Positions 1 through 18,413 of a stretch of DNA of 64,000 bases are shown piece after piece. Below the pieces are notes generated by a model. It was not told the origin of the DNA and ran no database searches. It saw only the letters and a program-made list of their open reading frames with translations. How positions within the stretch are numbered: the first letter of the stretch is position 1; each line of letters begins with the position of its first letter. Source of the DNA: Homalodisca vitripennis (lineage: Eukaryota; Arthropoda; Insecta; Hemiptera; Cicadellidae); assembly GCF_021130785.1 (NCBI RefSeq), contig NC_060215.1, positions 71,245,501 through 71,309,500 on the forward strand, in the 5' to 3' direction. Position numbers and translations under genes: made by a program.

Positions 1-1479
1 TTAAAATATAAGTTTTAGAGATTCTTAATTCTTTAATCATTATTCTTCTTCCTTCATTATTTCTTTACTTTTTAATAATTAAAACTAAAACTAGTACATA
101 ATTATTATTAGTTACTTCTTTTAAAATGATTCATTGTACTTCACATTACCAATTCATTAGCCAGGTTATATATTTTTAATACAAAGTGAGTGTTTAGGGC
201 AGGTTACTGAGCACTGTCACAAGTTGTAGTCTTGCCCTCAAAATCAGCTGATTAGGTGATTAGTCTGTTTGCTATCAAACACGACTGGCTATAATTCATT
301 TCTGATACAGTGTAGCTGATTCATTCAGGAGGAGATAAAAACAATCCTTAGAGGGTTAGTACCACTAGTAGTAAATGTCTCAAGAAATTACTAGTGTGAT
401 AAAATTGTACTAAATACAATACACAATGTTACCTTTTACAGTGTCGATATCATGTCCTGTTACTCTCAAGTGATTGCTATAATAATCCTTCTTTTCTATT
501 TTTTGTCTCACCTTCAAGCTACAATGGCTTCAAAGTACACTGGGTTTTGTTTTAACTTGTACTTCAACGGGTATCAAACCCGAGTACTTTCAGTTAAAAA
601 GCTATGACAAAATCATTATCTTATAAAGAAGGACTATATGAATCGTACTTTTAACAAACATGGTATTAAATACCACACTAGATATTAACCCTTATGTTTA
701 TTATAAAACCATGGTACACAACTTTAATCCTCCAATAAACTGTTCTATTCTTCTTTGAATGTTAAAATCTTTTACTACTGTTACCAAAAGAGGCAATGTA
801 CATTGTAACACATCACTAAATATACAGTAGTACACAGTGTAATCCTTACATTGCAATGTCCTGTGCTTCTCTCCTGAAATTGTTATAACAGTTTACTACT
901 ACTAAACTTGAAACTGACCATCGCAACACCTCACTAGACATACAGTATACAATGTTAATGTTCACAGTGCCATACGCTTGAATATACACCCAACAGTTCT
1001 TGTTTCTTAGTCCTAGGATCTAGAATACATTTTCGGATAAGGACTCCTAACACATAGTTCTAACAAAACATAGTAATTTACTACAGTTACATTTAACCTA
1101 ATTTATTGAAAGATATTCAAGCAAAACACTCAGTGCTGCTTGCATTAGGGATCAATATCATTTTTATAAATTAGTTAAATAAAGCTTTTTGAGAATCCTG
1201 GTTATTTGAGATGGGTAAGAATTAGAGATTTCTGAGCTTTATTTGTACAAGGGTAAATAAGAAAATAAATGGTAATTTTGCTATTGTTCTTAGAATGCAT
1301 GTTCTAACTAGATATTGCTGTGTGGAGTAGATTTTGATTAATGAGGAGGGGAAACCGATCTGGCTAGTGTTCAGTTTGGCATTACCGTCAGTACAGCCAT
1401 AAGCAAGAAGTGCCCTCGTCTGTAGCACAACAGATTATCATAGTTTTTAACCAATGAAGGTATTAAACAGTCTGATTTT
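1..1479. other. Anonymous AT-rich DNA
   Basis: No gene, RNA or recognisable transposon seen. Short open frames here have no family features. Given the orientation and the missing SRPK 3' exons, this is probably SRPK intron. Confidence 0.5.
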
Positions 1480-2440
1480 AACAAAAATCATGATCGACTC
1501 TTAAGGATAAGCTTTGTAGATGATAATATTTGTGCCATTCTTGAGTTTATTAAATGTGATCACTGGTTAATTGTGGATGAAATTTCATCAGAAGTGTGTA
1601 TCAGCTATCGAAGTGTTCAATCCATAATCACTGATGAGCTCGGTTTCAGAAAAATTAGTGCTCAATGGGTTCCGAGGTTGTTGACTGAAAACCAAAAACA
1701 GGTTAGATTGGAGATTGCTGGAAAGCTTCTGGATCATTTTCATCAAGAATGGGAGGAATTTTTAAAGCACATTGTTACATGCGATGAGACGTGGGTACAC
1801 CACTACACCACCGATCCAAAAATGGCAAGGCAGTGGCCAGTGGCGTAAAAGGATGAAGGTTGCCCTGTAAAAGCCAAAACTTGTCTCTCTGCTGGAAAAG
1901 TCATTGCAACGATTTTTTTGGACTATAGGAGAATTTTATTTGTCGATTTTCTGCATGATCAATGTACAGTGAATGCGGCTTACTATTTTCAGTTGTTACA
2001 GTCAGCGAAAGCCGCCTATCAAAACAAAAAAGAGACATGACTTCAGAGAAGTCATTCTCCTCCATGACAACACAAGGCTTCATACCATAGCTTTGACAAG
2101 GGAAACACTGGAAGAAATGGGCTGGAAACCCCTTGAGCACCCTCCTTATAGCCCTGACTTCCTTGTCCCCCTGTGACTATTTTTTGTTTGGGCCTATGAA
2201 GGAATCACTGGGAGGAAAACGAGAGCAATGAAGAAGTCGAGGAGCACGTGCGCAATTGGCTTACAACTCGCCCTCAAACTTTCTATGACCAGGGAACACT
2301 GAAATTTCAAAATCGATGGCAAAAGTGTATGCACAACGTACGAGAGTATATTGGAAAATGTTAAAAGAATAACAAGTGTAAAGGGTTCTCAGATAAAGGT
2401 AATAAAATATATTACAATTTGTATTTGATTTACCCTCGTA
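1480..2440 (+). mobile_element. Mariner transposon fossil
   Basis: Decayed mariner transposase in several frames. The clearest part (1573-1848) has the helix-turn-helix region ISYRSVQSIITDELGFRKI, then AQWVPRLLTENQKQ, then the first catalytic aspartate in VTCDETWVHHYT. After a stop and frameshifts, VILLHDNTRLHT (second aspartate) and LEHPPYSPD (third aspartate) give the mariner D,D34D pattern. The C-terminal end (DYFLFGPMKESLGGK..., QNRWQKCMHN...YIGK) reaches about 2361. A mariner-type terminus ending CCCTCGTA lies at about 2432-2439. I could not find a matching left inverted repeat, so the 5' end is lost or diverged. At least three frameshifts or stops mean it is inactive. It lies downstream of the SRPK exons, probably in an intron and antisense to the gene. 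Confidence 0.85.
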
Positions 2441-8481
<6,041 letters not shown>

Positions 8482-8600
8482 TAGTTTGATAGGTATTTAG
8501 TCTTACAATTGCATGTTGGTTTCATCATTGAAACATGTGTGGTAGAAACGGCCAAAAACAAAATAATTGAATGCTCCGCCGGGACTGGAACTCGGATATA
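8482..8600. repeat. Rearranged copy of the tRNA-headed repeat
   Basis: Positions 8482-8571 match the linker of the tRNA-headed repeat in sense orientation (GATAGGTATTTAGTCTT..., ACGGCCAAAAACAAAATAAT). They are followed at once, at 8574-8597, by the tRNA box-B end in antisense orientation (CTCCGCCGGGACTGGAACTC). In the tandem copies at 13 and 39 kb the same parts run in one direction, so this copy contains an inversion junction. Confidence 0.65.
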
Positions 8601-8644
8601 CATATAATATTATAAATCAACATAATTAAATAATCGAATTACAC

Positions 8645-8661
8645 AGTTGTAGTATAGGGAT
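8645..8661 (+). repeat. Target-site duplication, left copy
   Basis: AGTTGTAGTATAGGGAT occurs here and again at 11461-11477, exactly bracketing the LINE body and its poly(A) tail. Confidence 0.92.
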
Positions 8662-11231
8662 TGAAGAGATTGAAGAGATTGCGGAGCAGGGCCGGGCTCG
8701 TCGTCCTCAACCAGGGCGACACGCCTACTTTCAGGCGCCCCGGGCAGAGAGGCACGATTCCTGACGTAACCTTCGCGTCTGAGTCTCTTCTTTCGAGGAT
8801 CTCTGGCTGGAGGGTGGTAGAGGATTACACGGGTAGTGACCACCAGTACATTGTTTTTGATCTGCATGATTTAAACCGTAGAGTTTCCGCATCCCGGGAT
8901 GGGCCACGCCGATGGAACACCAATAAACTGGACGTGGTCAAGTTCACCGAGGTTATATCTCGGGGAGCGCAGGCGAATCCTGGTGAGGCTGGCGCCGAGG
9001 CTTTAGTAACATCCACGATGGAACTTTTTGTCTCGGCCTGTGACCGGTCTATGCCGCGAAAGAAACTCCGCCGTGGCAAGCAACCCGTCTACTGGTGGAC
9101 TGAAGAGATTGCGGAGCTCAGAAGAACATGCCTTAGAGCAAAACGTGCCGCCACTAGAGCGAGAATTCCTGCAGATAGAGTTCGTAAGTCGGATGTCTAC
9201 AAAACTGCGAGAAAGTCTCTCCGCCGAGCTATCAACAGGAGCAAGGCGAATAGCTGGAGGAAACTTCGGGACGACGTCGATTCCGATCCTTGGGGTTTGG
9301 GTTACAAAGTTGTGACCCAGAAACTCGGCGCCCGCTCTCCACCCTCCATCATGGAGGGCGCCACCATGGAGAGGATCGTCACTGCCCTGTTCCCTGTACA
9401 TCCACAGCGACCACTAGTTGACTTCGAACGGGTGGAGAGCGTTCCGCTTTTTACTATTGAGGAGTTGGAAACCTCCGTTCTCACCCTGAAAAGCAACAAG
9501 GCTCCCGGCCCGGACGGGATTCCCAGCGAGGCTCTGAAGAAGATTTTCACCATCAATCCCGGGTTGTTGCTGAGAATGTACAATGCCTGCTTGGTTGAAG
9601 GAGTGTTTCCATCTCCCTGGAAAACCGCCAGGCTGGTGCTTATTAGCAAGGGAAAAGGTGATCCAGAGCTGCCGTCGTACTACAGACCTCTCTGCATGCT
9701 GGACACGGCTGGAAAACTTTTTGAAAAATTAATCCGTTCCCGCCTGATTTCTGCCGTGGTAGCTGTCGGGGACCTATGCCCTCGTCAGTACGGTTTCAGA
9801 AAGGGACGATCAACAATCGACGCGATTACGGAAGTACATAAAGCAGTTGAAAGAGCCGAGAGCCACAACCATTTCTCCCGCCGAGTAGTGCTTCTTGTTA
9901 CGCTTGATGTCAAGAATGCCTTCAACTCGGCGAGATGGGTCGATATTTTGGATGCACTTCGTGACACCTTCCGAATTCCAACGTATCTGTTGCGGCTCAT
10001 CGAGGACTACCTCCGTTCTAGGCGTCTGATATATGACACTCGAGACGGAGCGCGGACGGTGGAAGTCACCTCTGGTGCCGCGCAGGGTTCAATACTCGGC
10101 CCGGATCTCTGGAATATCGCTTATGACAGCCTCCTGAGATCCGAGATGCCAGAGGAAACCGTCTTGGTTGGGTACGCCGATGACGTTGCGGCTCTCATCG
10201 CCGCACGCAACGTTGAGCTGGCCCAGCTAAAGTTGAACCAGGTCATGCGAGTGGTCAACGCCTGGATGTCCGATCACGGTCTTTCGCTTGCTCTGAGCAA
10301 GACGGAGATCGTGATTCTCACAAAGAAAAGAATTGACACCGTCGTCCCGCTGCGAGTGGGAAGGGAAGTGGTCCAGTCAACGCGTGCCGCCAAGTACCTC
10401 GGAGTCATGGTGGACAATAAGTTTAGCTGGAGAGACCAGATCTTCCGTTCGGCGGACAAGGCTGCTAAGGTGGTCTCTTATCTTAGTAAGCTGATGGCCA
10501 ATGTTGGGGGTCCTCGGTCCAGCAAAAGACGGTTATTGATGTCCGCAGTCCAGTCCGTACTCCTTTATGGGGCAGAGGTGTGGGCAGACGCTCTTACCAA
10601 GGAATGTTATAGGTTGCGACTCGCCCGGGTTCAGCGTCAAGCTGCGCTCCGGGTGTGTTCCGCCTATCGGACAGTATCCGAGCCTGCCGTCCTGGTGGTT
10701 GCCGGAGTCATCCCTGTCAAGCTCTTGGCAGGGGAGAGGAAGGCGATTTATCAGAGACAAGGCGAGATCGGCAAGGACGCAGCAAGATCCGAAGAGCGTG
10801 CCCGAACCTTCCAGCAGTGGCAACACAGCTGGGAGCACGAAACCCGAGGACGATGGACTGCGCGACTCATCGAGCAGGTTCAACCATGGGTCGAAAGGCG
10901 GCATGGCGAGGTGGATTACTACCTCACGCAGTTCCTGACAGGTCACGGCTATTTCAAGTCGTACCTGAACCGGATGGGCAAGACCGATTCACCGGATTGC
11001 ATCTACTGCCCGGGCGTTCCCGACGACGCGGAACACACCTTCTTCAGCTGTCCGCGTTGGGAAAGGCCCCGCCTGGAGGCCACAAGAAAACTCGGGGTTT
11101 TTTCGGTGGATACGGTCTGCGAAAAGATAATGGAGGATGAGGGGAACTGGGATTGTTTGTCACAGTTCGTCCGGGGCATCCTCCTGGAAAAGAGACCCGA
11201 TCTGGACCGCGAAGTGGCCCAGATCCCTTGA
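8661..11231 (+). CDS. R1-like LINE ORF2 (endonuclease C-terminus, reverse transcriptase, zinc knuckle), 5'-truncated
   Basis: An open frame of 856 codons with no true ATG at its start; it is the remnant of a longer ORF2. Residues about 13-70 are the end of an APE-type endonuclease (VVLNQGDTPTFRRPG..., VEDYTGSDHQYIVFDL). Reverse transcriptase follows: SNKAPGPDGIPSEALKK, YYRPLCMLDTAGKLFEKLI, QYGFRKGRSTIDAI, VTLDVKNAFNSARW, GAAQGSILGPDLWNIAYD, and the catalytic box GYADDVAAL. A C-terminal C-x2-C-x8-H-x4-C knuckle (CIYCPGVPDDAEHTFFSC) is typical of the R1 group (R1, TRAS, SART, Waldo). No RNase H domain is seen. Many R1-group elements insert into rDNA, telomeric or microsatellite targets; the target here is none of these. 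With the endonuclease truncated and no 5' UTR it should not be autonomous. Confidence 0.93.
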   Translation: MKRLKRLRSRAGLVVLNQGDTPTFRRPGQRGTIPDVTFASESLLSRISGWRVVEDYTGSDHQYIVFDLHDLNRRVSASRDGPRRWNTNKLDVVKFTEVISRGAQANPGEAGAEALVTSTMELFVSACDRSMPRKKLRRGKQPVYWWTEEIAELRRTCLRAKRAATRARIPADRVRKSDVYKTARKSLRRAINRSKANSWRKLRDDVDSDPWGLGYKVVTQKLGARSPPSIMEGATMERIVTALFPVHPQRPLVDFERVESVPLFTIEELETSVLTLKSNKAPGPDGIPSEALKKIFTINPGLLLRMYNACLVEGVFPSPWKTARLVLISKGKGDPELPSYYRPLCMLDTAGKLFEKLIRSRLISAVVAVGDLCPRQYGFRKGRSTIDAITEVHKAVERAESHNHFSRRVVLLVTLDVKNAFNSARWVDILDALRDTFRIPTYLLRLIEDYLRSRRLIYDTRDGARTVEVTSGAAQGSILGPDLWNIAYDSLLRSEMPEETVLVGYADDVAALIAARNVELAQLKLNQVMRVVNAWMSDHGLSLALSKTEIVILTKKRIDTVVPLRVGREVVQSTRAAKYLGVMVDNKFSWRDQIFRSADKAAKVVSYLSKLMANVGGPRSSKRRLLMSAVQSVLLYGAEVWADALTKECYRLRLARVQRQAALRVCSAYRTVSEPAVLVVAGVIPVKLLAGERKAIYQRQGEIGKDAARSEERARTFQQWQHSWEHETRGRWTARLIEQVQPWVERRHGEVDYYLTQFLTGHGYFKSYLNRMGKTDSPDCIYCPGVPDDAEHTFFSCPRWERPRLEATRKLGVFSVDTVCEKIMEDEGNWDCLSQFVRGILLEKRPDLDREVAQIP

Positions 11232-11425
11232 CCGAGCGGCTGGATAAGGAGCGAGCCCCACGGGCTTAAGCCAAATTTAGGCCTAGCCTGAAGTAATGTG
11301 ATAAACAATCCCAGGTTAGAATCCTAAAGAGTAGAGGAGGTTTTTTAGTGGGTAAACCCGTTTTTAGGGGAGTCCCACACTACAGGCTGGCCACCTGTGT
11401 GCGTAATTGCATTTTTCCTGCCTCT

Positions 11426-11460
<35 letters not shown>
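8662..11460 (+). mobile_element. R1-like non-LTR retrotransposon, 5'-truncated, recent insertion
   Basis: A 2.8-kb LINE copy bounded by a 17-bp target-site duplication and ending in about 31 As (11430-11460). It contains one uninterrupted frame and a short 3' UTR (about 11232-11429). The 5' end is truncated inside the endonuclease domain. The left junction carries a short duplication of TGAAGAGAT, perhaps made during 5'-end joining. The body is far richer in GC than its surroundings. The intact frame and perfect duplication point to a young insertion. It lies on the plus strand in an SRPK intron, antisense to the gene, next to a tRNA-headed repeat fragment and an older Tc1-type fossil. Confidence 0.92.
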
Positions 11461-11464
<4 letters not shown>

Positions 11465-11477
11465 GTAGTATAGGGAT
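11461..11477 (+). repeat. Target-site duplication, right copy
   Basis: Second copy of AGTTGTAGTATAGGGAT, directly after the LINE poly(A) tail. Confidence 0.92.
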
Positions 11478-11577
11478 AGAAAAACTGAATTTGATACACA
11501 ATTATGATTATAAAAATTAATTTTCTAGATTATAACAGAAAATTACAATTTTTGAATAATCTTTTAAATAAATAAAT

Positions 11578-12515
11578 TTGTACGGTACTATAAACAATGT
11601 TACATGGGTTTATTCATTTTATGAACTAGAAATATCAAGAAGAAGCGTACAAAGAATGTTAAAGCAATTAAAATTTAAGCCATATCGTCTATCTTTACTC
11701 CAAGCGCTTCACGAGGATGATTCCGATAGGCGATTGGAATTCTGTGAAACAATAATTATCCGTTCAGAGGCTAATCCAAAAATCTTAACATCAATTTTGA
11801 GGCATGTTTGTAACTAAATGGACGCGTTAATCGGCATAACTGCGGGTACAGATCGGTTGTAAATCCTTAAAACGTAATCCAAGCAGAACTCATGTGCCTA
11901 GTGTTATGGTATGGGGAGGTATTTCGAGTACTGCACTGATTGGTCCTTATTTTCTTCAAGGAAATGTTAACTCAGAAAGTTACTTACGGTTGCTGCAAGA
12001 AGTAGTAGTTCCCGAGCTCAGAAAAATCCTGTTTTCAATATTCATTCGCTCATCTGGTAACAAGATGGTGCCCCAGCACATTTCGGTATTCAAGTTCGAG
12101 ATTTTTTAAATAACACATTTAATGAATGAATTGGTCGCCGTTCTACAATCGATTAACCTGCGCGCTCGCCAGACCTGACCCCATGTGATTTTTCACTGCG
12201 GGGTATTATAAAGGAGACTGTGTATGCTTCAAAACCGCAAAATATTGATGAACAAAAACCTAATTAGTAATGCATTTGAATTTGTTAATAACGATAAAAC
12301 CTTTATTGATACAATTTTTGTAATTCTGTTCTCAGTTGTATGAAGTGTATATAAAATCAAGGCGGACATTTCGAACAACTGCTATAACATTGTATGTAAA
12401 TACGTTAGTAATTTCATATAATAAATTTGTATTATTGCCTAAGAGTGTTTTATTCAATTGAGCTATAACGCCTTTAGATTTCTCTTCTGGGGGAACATAT
12501 CCGCCACCCTGTATA
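11578..12515 (+). mobile_element. IS630/Tc1-type transposase fossil
   Basis: Pieces of one transposase appear in order in shifting frames: ISRRSVQRMLKQLKFKPYRL (11630-11690), ALHEDDSDRRLEFCETII, NGRVNRHNCGYRSVVNP (about 11820-11870), VMVWGGISSTALIGPYFLQ (11900-11960), then ...QDGAPAHF..., WPARSPDLTPCDFSLWG and TVYASKPQNIDE (to about 12260). The VNRHN, QDGAPAHF and SPDLTPCDF blocks are typical of the DDE_3 (IS630/Tc1/mariner) superfamily. A terminus-like CCGCCACCCTGTATAAT lies at about 12500-12516; related arthropod elements often end this way. I found no left inverted end. Several frameshifts and stops make it a pseudogene. It sits just right of the LINE insertion. Confidence 0.82.
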
Positions 12516-12954
12516 ATAATACATGTAGAGCAAACAATAACTAATTATCCCATCATTAATAAAGAAAAATGTTCTTTAAATTTTACTTCCATACAAATGG
12601 AGTTTATAGAAGAGATAAATTAAGATAAATAAATAAAAATAACGAATTTGTATAAAGTCAAAACATTAAACGAATTGCTAAAAAAATATAACAATTCCGG
12701 TTGACAGGAATTTTGAGAAAAGTAAGAAGTAATAGTTATTTTTGGGGATTTTGAAAACTGTTTTACAAAAGAAAACCCTTTTATATGACTATCTATCTGA
12801 TAGCTGCCATTTGAATTATTATTTTGAATTTGGTGCTGGTACATAGTTTACGTACCGTATAAAATTAACACGTACCGCCAACCAGTAAATGAAGCATATA
12901 TTACAATTATTTCACATATATATGTGTATATATAAGGAGATATATATATATATA
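12516..12954. other. Anonymous AT-rich intron
   Basis: No feature recognised apart from short TA runs at 12915-12954. Confidence 0.6.
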
Positions 12955-13345
12955 GTCCCGGCGGAGCAAGTACTTTTTGCGATTCAATGTTTATTTAACT
13001 TAAATAAAGCTATTGCCATTTATACAAATTTAATGTAAATAAAAGTCATTTGACAGGTATTTGGTCTTCCGATCATATGTTAGTTTGGTTATTTAAATGA
13101 AATTAAAAATTCTTTATATATGCAGGCAAAGTTAGGGGCGCATAAACGCAAAGTTATTTAAACGCATATGTGACAGATACGGCCAAGTACAAAATAATTG
13201 AATCGTAAAAGGTAAGGGCTCTGTGGTGTAATGGTAGCACATTCACCCAGCAAGTGAGAGATCCGGGTTCGAGTCCCGGCGGAGCAAGTACTTTTTGAGA
13301 TTCAATGTTTATTGAAATTAAATAAGGCTATTGCCATTTATAAAA
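12955..13345 (+). repeat. tRNA-headed repeat, about one and a half tandem copies
   Basis: A truncated copy begins inside box B (GTCCCGGCGGAGCAAGTACT, 12955-12974). It continues through its tail (GCTATTGCCATTTATACAAA) and linker (GACAGGTATTTGGTCTTCC) into a second copy whose tRNA-like head is at 13216-13287. Both ends run into TA tracts. The linker carries a 65-bp insertion (13098-13162) bounded by GTTATTTAAA on each side, absent from the copies at 39 kb. Confidence 0.85.
13216..13287 (+). repeat. tRNA-like head of the repeat, with pol III promoter boxes
   Basis: A 72-nt tRNA-like sequence. It has a box-A-like TGGTGTAATGGTAGCAC and a perfect box B, GGTTCGAGTCC. GGCTCTG can pair with CGGAGC as an acceptor stem, and a 5-bp stem TTCAC/GTGAG closes a 7-nt anticodon loop (CCAGCAA, with C instead of U at position 33). 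Because the same sequence recurs with a conserved tail, I take it as the head of a SINE-like repeat and not a working tRNA gene. Confidence 0.8.
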
Positions 13346-13346
13346 A

Positions 13347-13347
<1 letters not shown>

Positions 13348-13395
<48 letters not shown>
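13348..13395. repeat. (TA)n microsatellite
   Basis: About 24 TA units directly after the tail of the tRNA-headed repeat. Confidence 0.95.
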
Positions 13396-13396
<1 letters not shown>

Positions 13397-14024
13397 TTAT
13401 ATTAAATAACATGAAACGTATTTGAGAGTGCAATGAGACATTTCCATTCGAAATTACAAAAACATATTATTACCTTTATTTATCTTAATCGATAAACAAA
13501 ATTTTGTCTACAAATATTCATAAAGTTCTGGATTTTATTAATGTGTTTTAATCTGCATTACACATGGAACTTGCATGATAATGAGTCACTTTATAAAATA
13601 CTTGTATTTAAAATAAGATAAGTATAAATATAGGAGAGTATTTCAAATTGTTTAAATTAAAATAGTTGTTACGCAATAAAAAATCTTGATTTTGTTAGTT
13701 TATTATAAAATTTAAATTTAGTATATTATGAATAAACACGTCTAACAATAAAACGTTTACAATCCGATAATCAATTAGGAATTTTTCTATATAAAGTGAC
13801 CTTCTGAATCGCTGATAAAATTTGATCCTCCACTTATATGTGTCAGGTTCACAATGGAGTGGGGGCATTGAGAAGTTATTGCCCCCCCTTCAAGCTTCTT
13901 CAACAAGAATGTTAAGAATTCAATACCCTCTCCATCCTTCAGAATGGGGTTGACTCCTCCCCCGCCGACCCCATCAGGACCTCACACTTAACCTCACATG
14001 CTCTAAACAATCCCTTAATATTGT
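13396..14024. other. Anonymous intron
   Basis: Mostly AT-rich. A patch at about 13850-13990 is richer in GC with C and G runs, but I recognise nothing in it. Confidence 0.5.
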
Positions 14025-14150
14025 AGAGGTCAGAATATGTTTTATTATGCTATACTTATTATCATTAAAAACTGAACCTCAATTGCGGAGAGGTCAGAAT
14101 ATGTTTTATTATGCTATACTTATTATCATTAAAAACTGAACCTCAATTGC
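14025..14150 (+). repeat. 64-bp tandem duplication
   Basis: The block from AGAGGTCAGAATATG to CTGAACCTCAATTGC occurs twice, offset by 64 bp and virtually identical. It lies about 150 bp from the SRPK exon at 14307. Confidence 0.93.
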
Positions 14151-14261
14151 ATTAGGCTACTCATAATTTGTAGTTTAATAAAATGTGGAGAAATGAAATA
14201 AGTCTGAATTAACTTGACACTATAGTTTGTAATTGAATGCTGAAAGTATATTTCTAACTCA

Positions 14262-15841
<1,580 letters not shown>

Positions 15842-15965
15842 TACAGGGTGATTCGGGTAGTGTTACTGGCACTTTATGAGCTTATTGTACTATAAAAAAT
15901 AATGAAAAAGTTTATATAAACATAGGTTGGGAAATGCTTTGTTACTGAATAACGGCCAACCAAAG
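15842..15965 (+). repeat. Copy of a dispersed repeat ending ACAGGGTGATTC
   Basis: Begins TACAGGGTGATTCGGGTAGT and continues to AAAAAGTTTATATAAACATA, GGTTGGGAAATGCTTTGTTA and CTGAATAACGGCC. The inner part is about 85-90% identical to the reverse complement of 60150-60210, so it is one family with the fold-back element at 60 kb. Confidence 0.7.
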
Positions 15966-18413
15966 ATTTCACCCACAATTTAGTACCCGAGGTTAAATGA
16001 TTATTTACTGGGAGTCAGATGCTGCGTCAAAATTCTAAGAAGTTCATCTACAATTAACTAAAAACAGGCTGTTCCCTGATTTGCCGTTATCTTCTTCCTG
16101 CCGTGTCGATCGGCATTTACTATTGCTCACTAGTCAATCGTTAGAGATTGGTTATTACTAGAAGAGTGTCACCTCTATAATTTAGTTTAGTTTATAACAT
16201 CTAACGTCAGATTTATCAAATGCATGTTTCAGAATTAGCGTACAAATAGTTGACACACAAAATGTTTGTTATGACTCCATACATATGTGTGTCACAATGC
16301 TTTGGTATGATTTGTTTATTCTAACCTAGAATGTATTTATATGTTAGTTTAGTTATCGACGTGAGAAAGAAATCAGATAGATCTCGAAACGTAGGAATAC
16401 TATTTTTTTTAATAACTGAATGATGACGACCAATGGCATCAGTTAAAAAAAGAATCTAAAAAAATATGTCGGCGTACATATTTCTCTAAGCAACGGGAAC
16501 GGCGTGAAACATACTGGCATGTGAAAAAGTCATGGGAATATTTTAAGGAATAAAGTAAATGACTAACAAAATCTAAAAAAGGTTATGTCCTTAGTCTTGA
16601 GTCATGTGGTTCGTCAGTGAAAAGGCGATTTTATGACTAACCTTCAAGATGTACGGCATATTTTATTGATAATTAAAACGTATTATTGTTAACAATAATT
16701 ACAAAACTTGTTTTTATTACTACAGACAACATAAACAGTTACAATTACTAACATAAATTAGGTATAGTTCAAGCTAACAATGTCTTGGTATTGCCATATA
16801 GTAGTTTAATTACAATTGATAATGTTTTAGACATTTTGACTATTTGATTCTATTGGCTAACTATAGCTGGAAGACGAAACCTATAAATCTGTGGCAATCC
16901 GTATATGTAAGATATTTTAAATGTTTAATGAACATCAAATGTATGAATATTAATACATTCATACGAATACAAAAGTTTACCGGCTAATTGTTGGTTGTTA
17001 TTTTCAAGTTCTTACAAGAGGATTTGTTAATGATTGCGTACTACTTATGTCCTCGTGATTAGGCTGAATTGAGATTTCAACAGGCAAATCTCCTCTCTCT
17101 AAGACTGCAATTAGCCGAGGACAATTAGTGGTACAATTTCAATACTTTAAGTGCTTCATTACAATCTTAAGCAGCCCATTAACATAAAAATTCATAAGCA
17201 TCGCAGAAGTTTCCTTGATCGGCATTGCACAAGTTTCCTTGATCGACATTTCCTTATTAGCGGGACTTAGCTTTTTAATGCACCGCTTGAAAAGGATGAA
17301 AGTGCCGTAAAATATTACGTCTATCAAGTATATAACGTGAGTTTTACCTACAAAGAGTAGAACAGCATGGGTAGTAGTCTTTATTAGAATGTAATACGTG
17401 GATTATATTGAATCAAGTCCCAGTATATTATATTGATAAGCTGTAGTAATATATCGCTAACTATAGATTGGTTGTAAGTCCAGGACGAAACAAAACGTAG
17501 GGACCTCTGAAAGACCAAACAGTTAATATTATTAAGCCTGTTCTAATTCTCGCAGACAATGATTAGTGCAGAGGAAACCGATCAAGTTTTCCTACGTGCT
17601 CAATTGTAGCGTGGGATTAATGCGTAGGTAACTGCGAATGAGGGAGTTTATTTTCTCGATTCCGAGAATCACGCTAATACTCAGCTAAACAGGAAACCTA
17701 TTATGAGCACAAAAATAATGGTTTGAGTTTGATCACGTTTTGAGGTTTAAGCTTTTGTTGTCCAAGGTGTATGTTTTTTTAACACTGTTGTATAACAACA
17801 CACGAACATTCTTGTTGTTATAACATTTGTACACGAAGGCTCAAGTTGACTGAAAAAAACTTTAGAACCAGAGTTTTTGATTGGTTGATGACGATTGGCG
17901 TGATATGACAAGGAACGAATCTTTTATTTATTATAAATTACTGTGATACCGTTTCCAGAATACACAAGAATTACTTTACTTAGATATTTCACTGTCTACT
18001 TACTTCAGTATTTAGTTATCCCCTCTCTAGCCGACATGGCGGCTTATATTATTCCTTATATTTAGAGTAGTTTGTGGGGGTTATACTACTGTAACTAATA
18101 AAATCTATATTAACAAGCTCAAATTTGAAAATTCGAACCACAGCAATTTTGTATAAAGTGAACCGATAACGGAGACTACAGATTTTAAAATATGTACTAG
18201 GTGAAAAAAACACCTTTTTATTGACTGTATTTTATTTAAAGGCAAACTACATACAATGTACAAACGTGACATACTTAATCAACCTGTTAGAAAATAAAAT
18301 TATTTTGGTCAGTTATTGCCTTATTCCTAAGTGATAATGTACTATTATTTTTTTTAAATAGTTGAGTCACTGTTTTAATAAAAAATAACTCGTGGCTTCC
18401 AGTGAATTCGTCA
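15966..18413. other. SRPK intron, anonymous part
   Basis: No coding segment or transposon recognised. A short direct repeat of AAGTTTCCTTGATCG occurs twice near 17210-17245. Confidence 0.55.

Noticed and set aside
1200..1450. Left inverted repeat of the mariner element
   Set aside because: No complement of the right-end CCCTCGTA found at a plausible place; GCCCTCGTC at 1411 is in direct, not inverted, orientation.
9003..11308. Minus-strand and other-frame open frames across the LINE
   Set aside because: Shadows of the GC-rich reverse-transcriptase frame.
13216..13287. Functional tRNA gene
   Set aside because: The head has C instead of U before the anticodon, the anticodon differs between copies, and it always comes with the same non-tRNA tail in repeat copies.
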